Below, one piece after another: positions 55,902-64,000 of a DNA stretch of 64,000 nt; position 1 is the first letter of the stretch, and each line of letters opens with the position of its first letter. The notes under the pieces were generated by a model. That model had not been told where the DNA came from. It saw only the letters and a list, made by a program, of their open reading frames with translations, and searched no databases. Made by a program: the position numbers and the translations under genes. The DNA comes from Pseudomonas bharatica CSV86 (GTDB lineage: Bacteria; Pseudomonadota; Gammaproteobacteria; Pseudomonadales; Pseudomonadaceae): NCBI RefSeq assembly GCF_000319305.2, contig NZ_AMWJ02000001.1:2891001-2955000 (forward strand), read 5' to 3'.

Positions 55902-56753
55902 ATGCTCAAACACTGGCCACCCCTGAACGCCCTGCGCGGCTTCGAAGCCGCCGCGCGCCTGGGCAGCTTTCACCAGGCGGCGGAGGAACTGCACCTGACC
56001 CAATCGGCCATCAGCCAGCAGATCCGCAGCCTGGAAACCTTTCTCGAGCAGCCGCTGTTCCACCGCAGCGGGCGCAGCGTCAGCCTCACCGATGCCGGGC
56101 ACGACCTGCACAGCACCACCCAGGCCATGCTGCAACAGTTGTCGGTGGGGATTCGCCGCCTCGACCAATACCGCAAGCCCAACCAACTGGTGGTCAACAC
56201 CACCCCGGCGTTCGCCCGGCACTGGCTGCTGCCGCGCCTGGGGGATTTCCATCGGCTGCATCCGCAGGTGGACCTGTGGCTGTTCACCACCTACGAAACA
56301 CCGGACATGTCCAGCCAGACGGTGGACCTGTGCCTGCGGGACGACCTGGAGCAGCAGGCCGGATGCAGCTATGAAGTCCTGCTGGAAGATCGGCTCTACC
56401 CGGCCTGCCACCCCGGGCTGATCGACCAACCGGCAGCACGGCGCACCACCCTGCACGGCGAACGGGAGATGGACTGGAGTCGCTGGTCGGTGCAGGGCGG
56501 CGAGGATGTCGGGCAGCGCACCCACGGGCTGAATTTTTCCGATCCGGGCTTGTTGCTGGATGCAGCGTGCGAGGGGCATGGGGTGGCGCTGGTCAGCCAG
56601 CTGCTGGCCGCGCGGGCGCTGGAGAAAGGCTTGCTGCAACCGCTGAGCGAGCAGCGGGTAGCGGGTGTCAGTTGGGTTTGCCTGGTGCATCAGGACAGTG
56701 AGAAGAGTCCGTTGACCCGGTCGTTCATGGGGTGGTTGCGGGCTTGCCTTTAG
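55902..56753 (+). CDS. LysR-family regulator (GcvA-like) divergent from aguA
   Basis: The 283-residue protein starts MLKHWPPLNALRGFEAAARL with HTH LHLTQSAISQQIRSLE, and its effector domain has TTPAFARHWLLPRLGDF. It is very likely the regulator of aguAB given the divergent layout with a shared 135-bp region. Its end overlaps the end of the convergent CPBP gene by 4 nt. Confidence 0.92.
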   Translation: MLKHWPPLNALRGFEAAARLGSFHQAAEELHLTQSAISQQIRSLETFLEQPLFHRSGRSVSLTDAGHDLHSTTQAMLQQLSVGIRRLDQYRKPNQLVVNTTPAFARHWLLPRLGDFHRLHPQVDLWLFTTYETPDMSSQTVDLCLRDDLEQQAGCSYEVLLEDRLYPACHPGLIDQPAARRTTLHGEREMDWSRWSVQGGEDVGQRTHGLNFSDPGLLLDAACEGHGVALVSQLLAARALEKGLLQPLSEQRVAGVSWVCLVHQDSEKSPLTRSFMGWLRACL

Positions 56754-57472
56754 AAAGGCTGTGCGATCAGCAGGATTGCCGTGCCATGGGCAGCGATTGC
56801 CAGAATCACACCATAGCGCAGCCTGATCAAGGCGCAGGCCACACCCTACAGCAGCGTGAACACCAACACCGGCCAGCCCGCCTGGGTGACGGTGAACGCG
56901 AGAAACACATGACAGGCGGCAAAGGCCAGCGCACTGCCCAGCGCGGCCCGCAGCGGCGAGGCATGCTGTTCCAAATAGCCCTGCAATACCCCGCGGAACA
57001 GCACTTCTTCAAGTGCATTGCCGCCATAGGCAAGCAGCAGCAAGCCACCGAACCAGAGGTTGAAACCGCTGAACCCGCCGCCCTGATACAGGCGCAACGG
57101 AAGACCGATGGCACAACCAGCCAACAGCCCGAGGGCCAGCCCCGTGGCGAGATGGCCCTTGCGCCAGACGACCAATGCCAGTAGCTCCGGCGCCAGTTGC
57201 TGCAAGACCGCGATCAGTCCCAACGACATCAGCCCCAGCGCAGCGAGCACCAGCGGATTGTCGATGAAGCCGATGCGCACCTGGCCGTCCAGCGCCCACA
57301 GACCGGTGGGCGTCATGGCATCGCGCAGGAGGATGAAGGTCAGCAGCAGGATGGCGATGCGCAGGCCGGCCTGGGCTTTCGGGGTGAGCGCGAACCACAG
57401 CAGGCATAGGATCAGGCCGGGGGTGATGTGCACGAGGTAAGTGGCAAGGTGGGCGAGTCCGTCCTGGAGCAT
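56750..57472 (-). pseudogene. CPBP-family intramembrane metalloprotease with in-frame amber codon
   Basis: The protein has about seven hydrophobic segments and the CPBP motifs GNALEEVLFRGVLQG near 152 and AFAACHVF near 188. A TAG at 56846-56848 (coding ...FTLL-stop-GVACALIRL) cuts it at 208 residues. The same frame continues for 32 more residues to a TAA at 56750-56752, including IAAHGTAILL, which corresponds to the third conserved motif. A full-length protein would have 240 residues. One base change (for example CAG to TAG) explains the break. Confidence 0.8.
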
Positions 57473-57530
57473 TGCAGGTGTCCGTCTGCGACTGGGGGGT
57501 CAGCAGTCTATCCGATGATGTGTTGTGGGT

Positions 57531-57648
57531 CTTCAGGGCCCCATCGTTGGCACTCGGGCCTTGTAGCTGGTCACCATCCCAAGGCTCACCAATTTTCTCA
57601 AGAGCGGCTCGGAACCTGTGGGAGCTGGCTTGCCAGCGATGAGGCCCT
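57531..57648. repeat. REP pair with a longer conserved inner part
   Basis: A degenerate reverse REP arm at 57531-57557 and a forward REP at 57614-57648. The stretch 57550-57651 recurs inverted at about 63127-63228 with roughly 88% identity by eye, including the non-REP inner part (CACTCGGGCCTTG, TTTTCTCAAGAGCGGCTCGG). Confidence 0.85.
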
Positions 57649-57664
57649 GAAAATCACCAGAACA

Positions 57665-59319
57665 TCATGAAGCCAGCGCCAACCCCGCCAGATACCCGAA
57701 CACCATCCCAGGCCCCAGGGTGATCCCGCCACTGGGGTAATAACCGCCCATGATGCTGTTCATGTCGTTGCCCACCGCGTGCAGTCCCGGAATCACTTGC
57801 CCGTTCCGGTCCAGCACCCGCGCCGCCGCATCGGTCTTCAGCCCGGCGAAGGTGCCGAGGCTGCCCGCCACCAGCCTTACCGCATACAGGCGCCCGTGCA
57901 ATGGCCGTAACGACGGATTCGGACTGTTCGAGGGATCTCCCGAGGCCCGGTTGTACGCCGACTGCCCTCGCCCGAAATCCGGGTCGTTGCCCAGCCGCGC
58001 ATGCTGGTTGAAACGCTCTAGGGTTGCCTGCAACTGCAGCGGGTCCAGCCCGCAGCGCGCGGCCAGCTCCCGTGCATCCCGCCCCTCGCGCAGGTAGCCG
58101 CAACGCCGGTAATACCCCAGCGGGAACGGCCATGGCTTGGCCCAGCCGATGCCGAAGCGGCGCTGCGCCTGGTGGTCGCAGATCATCCAGGCCTCGGGTT
58201 CCTGCCCTGGCGGCGTGCGCGCGAACAAGTGGTTCATGAAGTCGTGATAACAGTCGGCCTCGTTGGTGAATCGCCGGGCATCCGCGCCCACCGCGATGAA
58301 GCCCGGTTTGCCGCGATCCACCAGGTGAGGAAATCGCCCTGGCGGCCCGTTGCGCCGAGGTACCAGCGAAACCGGTGCCCAGGCCGCGTCGTGGGCAAGA
58401 TCGTCACCAACCAGGCCGCCCACGCCTTCCCCAAGCCGCAGGCCATCACCGCTGTTGTCCAGCGGTGCGGCGCAGTAGTGTCGATGCTCGATACGTTGCG
58501 CCAGGCGCTGTGGATCATGGGCGAAGCCGCCACAGGCGAGCACCACCCGCGCCGGGCGAGTACGCGGCGACCGTCCAGTTGCGCCCCGCTCACCCGCTCG
58601 CCGTCGCGCAGCAGCCCCAGCACCGGGCTTTGCGTCAGCAACTGCACCTCCCGGTCCAACGCACTGCGCAACAGCCGCGCCACCAGGGCATTGCCATTGA
58701 CCAGGTACATGCCGCGCCGGTGAAGCAGCAGGTCCAGGCCATGTCGCCCCAAACGCGTGCCCACATGCCAAGCGGCCTTGAACGAACGGCGAACATTGAA
58801 GAACGCGCCCATGTCGGCACCGCCGGCGATGCCCATGCCGAACAGGCTGACGATATCCAGCGGCGGCCGCAGGTGCTCGATCCACCGTCCCAGCCGGCGA
58901 CCGTCGAAGGGCTGCGCGCACAGCGAGCGGCCACCTGAAGCCGAGCCCTCGCCATCACGCATATCCGGCATGGCACTGCCCGGGTAGAACTGCACCGCGG
59001 TATGGTTGTGGAAGAATTCGACCATCTCCGCACCGCGCTGCAGGTACACCCGCTGCTGCTCGCTCAACGAGGATCCATGCATCTGGGCCAGCAGATACCG
59101 CTCCGGCGCATCGTCGGTCTCGACCCGCCCCAGCGGATTGCGCGGCACCCACAACCAGCCACCGGACCAGGCACTGGTACCGCCCAGCCAACGGCTTTTC
59201 TCCGCGACAATCACGCTCAGGCCATGACTGGCCGCAGTCACCGCCGCCGCCAGTCCCGAGGCTCCCGAGCCGATCACCAGCACATCGCATTCCAGCGTCT
59301 GCATCGGTTGCGAACTCAT
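57665..59319 (-). pseudogene. FAD-dependent 3-ketosteroid-dehydrogenase/fumarate-reductase-like flavoprotein, frameshifted
   Basis: The N-terminal part is in the frame from 59319 (LVIGSGASGLAAAVTAASHG, GGTSAWSGGWLWVP). The C-terminal part is in the frame ending at 57665 (NDMNSIMGGYYPSGGITLGP), which holds the FAD-binding end. Sense passes between frames at the coding GGG at 58546-58548; one extra G gives LARRGVVLACGGFAHD and a 551-residue enzyme of normal size. The family removes or adds hydrogen across C-C bonds next to a carbonyl. It overlaps the NIPSNAP gene by 4 nt and is last in the operon. Confidence 0.85.
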
Positions 59320-59642
59320 TTGAGCGGCGAAAAACCGGTGGGCCGCAGCAGCCGCGACTCCAGTTTCAGCACGGCGCCCAATTCCTTGTTCTTGCGTCCG
59401 AACTCGGCCCAGCGCGGATCGGCGGCCATCCTCGCGCGACGTGCGCTGCGATCGTCGAGGCTTTCATAGGCCCAGATATGCACCACCTGGTTGGCCTCGC
59501 CGAATTCGGTGGTGAAGAAACCCACCAACTGGCCGAGGTGCTCGGTCTGCACCGCCAGGGCATCGCTCTGGTACAGCGCCAGCCAGTCGGCCATGCGGGT
59601 CGGGCTGAGGGTATAGGTGCGCAGTTCGTAGTACATGGTCAT
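59316..59642 (-). CDS. NIPSNAP-family protein
   Basis: The 108-residue dimeric alpha-beta-barrel type protein begins YYELRTYTLSP and contains FTTEFGEANQVVHIWAYESL, the standard NIPSNAP pattern. It overlaps both neighbouring flavoprotein genes by 4 nt, so all three are translated together. Its biochemical role is not known; it often accompanies catabolic oxidoreductases. Confidence 0.9.
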   Translation of the reverse strand: MTMYYELRTYTLSPTRMADWLALYQSDALAVQTEHLGQLVGFFTTEFGEANQVVHIWAYESLDDRSARRARMAADPRWAEFGRKNKELGAVLKLESRLLRPTGFSPLK

Positions 59643-61368
59643 TTCTCCAGGGTGAGCGAAGGGGTGTGGGCGAGCCGTTCGGCGGCGTCGCAGGCGGCGA
59701 GCCAGCCGAAGGTCAGGCCGGGGCCAAGGGTGATGCCCGGCCCCGGGTAGGTGCCGTCCATCAGCGAATTCATGTCGTTGCCAGCGGCGTACAGGCCGGG
59801 GATCGGCGTGCCGCTGGCATCCAGTACCCGTGCCCGGCCGTCGGTGACCAGGCCACGGGCCGAGCCGAGGTCACCGGTGTGCAGGCGGATCGCGTACCAG
59901 GGCGCCTGTAGCAACGGCGCGTTGCACGGGTTCGGCTGGTGTCCGGGATCGCCCATGTAGCGGTTGTAGCTATTGCCGCCCTTGCCGAAGGCGCGGTCCA
60001 GGCCGTCGCGGGCATCGTGGTTGTAGCTGTCCAGGGTGCGGCGCAAGCCTTGGGGATCGATACCGACCCGTGCCGCCAGTTGCTCGGCACTGTCGGCACG
60101 CAGCAGGTAGCCGGCGTCGATCAACGCCTGGTTGTCCACCGGCTTGGGCCGGGCCAGGCCCAGGCCGTACTTGTCCAGGGCCTGGGCATCGCAGATCAGC
60201 CAGCACGGCGTGCTGCCCGTGGCGAACATGCGCTGGACGAAATGGTGGTAGGAGTCGGATTCGTTGACGAAACGCTCGCCCTTGCGGTTGACCGCGATCA
60301 CCCCCGGCTTGGCGCGGTCGGTGACCAGGTGGGGAAAGCGTTCGCGCTCGCCGTTCTTGTGGGTGACTTCGGAGACAGGCGCCCAGAAGAAGTTGGCCGC
60401 CAGTCCCTGGCCCAGTACCGCGCCGGTCGCCTGGGCCAGGCGCAGGCCGTCACCGGTGTTGGACGGCGGCGACATGCTCAGGTGGGCGCTGCCGGTATCC
60501 GGGCGCTGTGCCGCCGCTTGCGGCGAGGCGGCGAAACCACCGGTGGCGCAGACCACGCCGCCACGGGACAGCACGCGATGCTGGCGACTTTCGCGGGTGA
60601 TAACCGCGCCCACCACCACGCCGTTCTCGACGATCAGTTCCTCGGTACGGCTGTCCAGCCACAGGGTCAGGCCATGCTCGAAGGCACTGGTCGCCAGCCT
60701 GGCGATCAGCGCGTTGCCCGTGGTCAGCCGGGTACCACGAGGATGGCTGATACGGTCGATGGCATAGCGTCCCATCAGTTTCAGGCAATGCAGCAACGAA
60801 CGCGGCGAGCGCCGGAAGCTGAGGAAGTGCTGGATATCCACGCGATTGACCATCATCGCGCCGAACAGCAGCATCCCCGCCGGCGGCATCTTCAGGTCGT
60901 TGAAATGCGCGCCGAGGCGACGCCCGTCGTACTCCAGAATCTCGAGGGCCCGCCCGCGATCGGTGGCGCCCTCCTCGTCCGGGTAGTAATCCGGCGACAG
61001 TGGACGCAGGGCGTACTTGAGCTCGGTATTGGCCTCCAGCCAGTGCAGCGCTTGCCGCCCCTGCTCGATATAGGCCTCTACCAGTTCGGCGTTGTAGCCC
61101 GGGCCGATGGTCTTGTGCAGGTAGCGGCGCATGGCTTCGGGGCTGTCCTCGGCCCCGGCGGCACGGGCCTGGTCGGTGCCATGTATCCACACCGCGCCCC
61201 CGAGATCGCCGAGGTGCCGCCGAACTGCCCGGCCTTTTCCACCATCAGTACCTTGAGGCCCTTGCATGCGGCGGTGGCTGCCGCAGCAAAGCCGGCCGCG
61301 CCGCTGCCCAGCACGATCAGGTCGAACCGCGCGTCGCCCTCGGACGGAAAGCGGGTTGCTGTGTTCAT
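59639..61368 (-). pseudogene. FAD-dependent 3-ketosteroid-dehydrogenase-like flavoprotein, frameshifted
   Basis: The start (ATG 61368, AGGAG 8 nt upstream) encodes LIVLGSGAAGFAAAATAACKG and FGGTSAISG. After the run of five C at 61197-61201 (G on the coding strand) the sense moves to another frame, starting GGAVWIHGTDQA and ending NDMNSLMDGTYPGPGITLGP. One extra G joins them into 576 residues. It is a paralog of the flavoprotein at 57665-59319. It follows the AroE-like gene by 11 nt. Confidence 0.87.
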
Positions 61369-61379
61369 CGTGCCGCTCC

Positions 61380-62189
61380 TCACAACTGCAGGGGCGTGAC
61401 GCCCATGAAATGACCGAGGTTGCCAAGCTGGGCGAAGGCCATCTGTGCACCGGTCTGGACCGCGCAACCGCGTTCGCGGGCGGCGGCAAGCAAGGGGGTG
61501 ATCTCCGGCGAAGTGACCACATCGGCAACCAAGGTGCTGGCACGCAGGCCTTCCAGCAGCGCCGTGGGCAGCGGCAACTCACCGGTGCCGCCCATGCCTG
61601 CCGGGGTGGCGTTGACCAGCAGGTCGAAGCTTTCCAACGATTCGTAGCCGATCTCGATGGGCACCTCGGCGAAGGCCTTGCCCAGCAACCCGGCAAGGCT
61701 TTCACACCGGGCGGCGCTGGCATCGGCCAGCACCAGCGAGGCGACCCCGGCCTGGCACAGCGACCAGGCGATGGCGCTGCCTACGCCGCCGGCACCGATC
61801 ACCAGAGCACGTTTGCCCCGGGCCTGGAAACCGTTGAGGCAGGCCGCATTGAGAAAGCCCTCGCCGTCGACGTTATCGCCCAGCAGGCGGCCATCGGCCT
61901 GGCGGCGGATCACGTTTACCGTGCCCAGTGCCGCCGCCCGCTCGCTCACCTCATCGAGACGCCCGGCCAGCACCTGCTTGTAGGGCACGGTGACCACCAC
62001 ACCGCGCAGGTTCTGCCAACCGCGCAGGGTCTCGATAAAGGCGTCGAGGGCGTCTTCGCGGATATCGATGGGCAACATCGCCAGGTCCTGGCGGTTGGCC
62101 TGGAACCAGCGATTGAAGTTTTCCGGGGATTTGACCTGGGTGATGGGCGACCCGACGATCGCCACCAGTTCGGTGGAGCCGTGCAGCAT
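61380..62189 (-). CDS. AroE-like shikimate/quinate-type dehydrogenase
   Basis: The 269-residue protein has the AroE features GSPITQVKSPENFN near 13, the TVPYK catalytic-lysine segment near 65, the dinucleotide motif VIGAGGVGSAIAW near 127 and NATPAGMGG near 185. ATG 62189 has GGAGG 6 nt upstream. Its place in an IclR-controlled operon with flavoprotein dehydrogenases points to degradation of shikimate-like hydroxy acids, not to biosynthesis. Confidence 0.88.
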   Translation of the reverse strand: MLHGSTELVAIVGSPITQVKSPENFNRWFQANRQDLAMLPIDIREDALDAFIETLRGWQNLRGVVVTVPYKQVLAGRLDEVSERAAALGTVNVIRRQADGRLLGDNVDGEGFLNAACLNGFQARGKRALVIGAGGVGSAIAWSLCQAGVASLVLADASAARCESLAGLLGKAFAEVPIEIGYESLESFDLLVNATPAGMGGTGELPLPTALLEGLRASTLVADVVTSPEITPLLAAARERGCAVQTGAQMAFAQLGNLGHFMGVTPLQL

Positions 62190-62291
62190 GCTGACCTCCA
62201 AAGGGTCGGTGTTGTTGTGCTGCAAGGGTGCGGTTCAACGCCGTCAGGGCCAATGGCGCAGATCGTCGTTTAGGTTGTTATTCGCTGTAGC

Positions 62292-62308
62292 ACTGCGATA
62301 ATCGCAGT
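62292..62308. promoter_or_regulatory. Perfect palindrome before the iclR-type gene
   Basis: ACTGCGA-TAA-TCGCAGT lies 30 bp before the IclR start, within the 148-bp divergent region. It is a likely operator. Confidence 0.55.
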
Positions 62309-62337
62309 CTTTCAGCAAATCAACGGAGCGCCAGGCC

Positions 62338-63111
62338 ATGGCCCAGCCCGAGATCCATGCCCGTGACCTGATCGTCGGCCTGCAGAAGGGGCTGGCGTTG
62401 ATGCAATTGTTCAGCGTCGATCAACCGAAGCTCAGCGTGCCCGAGGCGGCGCGCCTGTCCGGCCTGACCCCGAGTGCGGCACGACGCTTCCTGCTGACGC
62501 TGGTGCATGAGGCGTTCGTCGAAACCGATGGTCGTCACTACTGGCTGACACCCAAGGCGCTGCGCATCGGCCAGGCCTATGTGGATTCGGCGCAACTGCC
62601 AAGGATGCTGCGACCGGTGGTGGAACAGGTGGCGCGGACCACCCAGGAGCATGTGTCGGTGGGCACCCGCGATGGCGATGAGATCGTGCATATCGTGCGC
62701 AGCCGGTACAGCCACATCGCCTCGCTATCGATCCGGCCCGGGTCGCGCTTGCCGCTGTATTGCACCGCTGGCGGGCGAATCTGGCTGGCGTCCTTGGCGG
62801 AGGAGGAACTGGCGGCGTATTTCGCCCGGGTCGAACTGCGTGGCCTGACGCCGCATACCTGTGTCGATGAGCAGGCCTTGCGTGAGGAACTGCGTCGTGT
62901 GGCGGCCCAGGGATATGCCGAGGTGGACCAGGAGTTCGAGGTGGGCATGCGCGTGCTGGGGGTACCGCTGGTGGATCGGCATGGAGTGTTGCGCTCGACC
63001 TTGACCATCACCACCCATGCTTCAAGGATCAGCCTGGAGGAAATGCGGCGGAGGTATCTGATGCCGCTTTATGAGGCACAGGCGTTGTTGAAGCCCGTCA
63101 TGGAGGCCTGA
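62338..63111 (+). CDS. IclR-family regulator
   Basis: The 257-residue protein has the N-terminal winged HTH (KLSVPEAARLSGLTPSAARRFLLTLVH) and an IclR effector domain (SIRPGSRLPLYCTAGGRIWLA, GYAEVDQEFEVGMRVLGVPL). It resembles the PcaR/PobR-like members that control aromatic acid catabolism. It is divergent from the AroE-like operon. Confidence 0.92.
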   Translation: MAQPEIHARDLIVGLQKGLALMQLFSVDQPKLSVPEAARLSGLTPSAARRFLLTLVHEAFVETDGRHYWLTPKALRIGQAYVDSAQLPRMLRPVVEQVARTTQEHVSVGTRDGDEIVHIVRSRYSHIASLSIRPGSRLPLYCTAGGRIWLASLAEEELAAYFARVELRGLTPHTCVDEQALREELRRVAAQGYAEVDQEFEVGMRVLGVPLVDRHGVLRSTLTITTHASRISLEEMRRRYLMPLYEAQALLKPVMEA

Positions 63112-63126
63112 AAGCCTTGTGTTGCC

Positions 63127-63270
63127 TGGAAGGGCCTCATCGCTGGCAAGCCAGCTCCCACAGGTTCCGAGCCGCTCTTGAGAAAAATGATGAACTTTTG
63201 GATGGCGACCAGCTGCAAGGCCCGAGTGCGCCGCGTACCCTGTGGGAGCTGGCTTGCCAGCGATGAGGCC
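63127..63270. repeat. REP pair with inner part shared with 57550-57651
   Basis: Reverse REP 63130-63164 and forward REP 63238-63270. The first 100 bp are the inverted counterpart of the repeat at 57550-57651. No gene in the 166-nt gap is supported. Confidence 0.88.
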
Positions 63271-63277
63271 CGCAAGA

Positions 63278-64000
63278 TCACCCTGAAACCTGAGGGGCAC
63301 ACCACTCCCGCAACAACCCCGCAAACACCTGCGCCGCTTCCGACAACGGCCGGTCCGTCGGTGTGGTGAGGCCGATCGGCGCCCTGAGCAAGGTACTGCT
63401 GAACGGCAAGGCCTTGACGATCCCCAGCCGCAGATCCAGATCCACCACCCCACGCTGGACGAACCACACCCCGTCGTAGTCCTGCACATACACCCGTGAA
63501 AACGTCTCGCTCAGCGACTCCTGGATGGTAAACCCTTCCTCCGCGCCACTGGACAGCAGGAAGTTGTCGACGCTGATCCGCACCAGCGTGCCCTGGGGCG
63601 AAACCAGCAGCACATAGGGCCGCAAATCCTCCAGCATGAGCCTTTCCCGCGCCGCCAGCGGGTGCCCGCTGCGCACCACCAGCAGCAGGTCTTCTTCGTA
63701 CAGTGCCTCGAAGACTACGCCGAGCATGTCGCGCCCGATCAGGCGTCCGACGATCAGGTCCAGCTCATGGGTGCGCAGCTTGCCGACGAGAAAGTCATAG
63801 ACACCGGCCAGCACCTGCACCTGGATCTGCGGAAAACGCTGGCGCATCTGCGCGATCACCGGGGCCAGCATGTAGCCCGCCGCCGTCGGCAAGGCGCCGA
63901 CCCTCAGCACCTGCGGCGCCTGGGGCTGCACCTGCCCCTCATCCAGGGCCATGCGGAAACTGGCCATGGCCTGCGCCGCGTGCTTGTGGAACGCCTCGCC
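63278..64000 (-). CDS. LysR-family regulator, N-terminus outside window
   Basis: The frame is open to the right edge; about 240 residues of the effector-binding domain are visible (LRVGALPTAAGYMLAPVIAQ, LDLIVGRLIGRDM, VWFVQRGVVDLDL). The pattern resembles the PcaQ/GbpR branch of LysR proteins. The HTH would lie to the right of the window. The target is unknown. Confidence 0.85.
   Translation of the reverse strand, partial: GEAFHKHAAQAMASFRMALDEGQVQPQAPQVLRVGALPTAAGYMLAPVIAQMRQRFPQIQVQVLAGVYDFLVGKLRTHELDLIVGRLIGRDMLGVVFEALYEEDLLLVVRSGHPLAARERLMLEDLRPYVLLVSPQGTLVRISVDNFLLSSGAEEGFTIQESLSETFSRVYVQDYDGVWFVQRGVVDLDLRLGIVKALPFSSTLLRAPIGLTTPTDRPLSEAAQVFAGLLREWCAPQVSG

Noticed and set aside
61380..62189. 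Housekeeping shikimate dehydrogenase of aromatic amino-acid synthesis
   Set aside because: The gene is embedded in an IclR-controlled operon with flavoprotein dehydrogenases, which fits a catabolic paralog better.
20697..63270. Repeated palindromes as a CRISPR array
   Set aside because: The copies are scattered in many intergenic gaps, come in inverted pairs, and have no regular spacers; they are REP elements.

Overview
The window looks like a Pseudomonas chromosome, probably from the P. fluorescens/P. putida side of the genus. It is GC-rich, protein genes follow each other closely, and many intergenic gaps carry the Pseudomonas REP repeat (core CTGTGGGAGCTGGCTTGCC, usually as inverted pairs). 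The gene content is typical of the accessory catabolism of soil pseudomonads. I saw no rRNA, tRNA or CRISPR.

Layout. (1) 1-16598: a plus-strand operon of a giant beta-rich protein (5' end outside the window), a ComEC-like metallo-beta-lactamase-fold hydrolase, and a second giant protein of about 3,950 residues with LysM-like repeats, broken by one missing G at 11239-11241. I cannot name the system; it is the best candidate here for something undescribed. (2) 16606-20664: a LysR regulator divergent from a YdiJ-type FAD/Fe-S D-2-hydroxyglutarate dehydrogenase. (3) 20883-25791: a quaternary-amine (glycine-betaine-type) ABC importer with a GlxA-type AraC regulator at its end. (4) 26392-36665: an amine or amino-acid catabolic operon (FAD oxidase, MFS permease, DapA-like lyase/synthase, PuuC-like aldehyde dehydrogenase) followed by a DMT transporter. 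Its GntR regulator is split by a 2,985-bp ISL3-family transposon that has clear ends, an 8-bp target duplication and an ArsR/metal-permease cargo. (5) 36841-42884: an M20 amidohydrolase (frameshifted), APC permease, diaminopropionate ammonia-lyase and carbamoylase-type hydrolase, with a divergent Lrp regulator. (6) 42881-43624: a TauE/SafE permease. (7) 43859-51665: a phosphonate cluster (phnDCE importer, Fe-alcohol dehydrogenase, MFS, LysR, phnX, divergent LysR) with no phnW. (8) 51850-56753: an AraC-GyrI regulator, then the agmatine-to-putrescine genes aguA and aguB with a polyamine-binding protein and a divergent LysR. (9) 56750-57472: a CPBP membrane protease with an in-frame amber codon. 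(10) 57665-63111: an AroE-like dehydrogenase, two 3-ketosteroid-dehydrogenase-like flavoproteins (both frameshifted) and a NIPSNAP protein, divergent from an IclR regulator. (11) 63278-64000: a LysR regulator cut by the window end.

Most of the region is a string of small import-and-degrade modules for nitrogen or phosphorus compounds (betaines, amines, acyl/carbamoyl amino acids, phosphonates, agmatine) and one possible alicyclic acid pathway, each with its own regulator. Four genes carry a one-base deletion, and each is explained by one missing G in a G run of the coding strand. This pattern suggests homopolymer undercalling in the assembly, so those genes may be intact in the cell.
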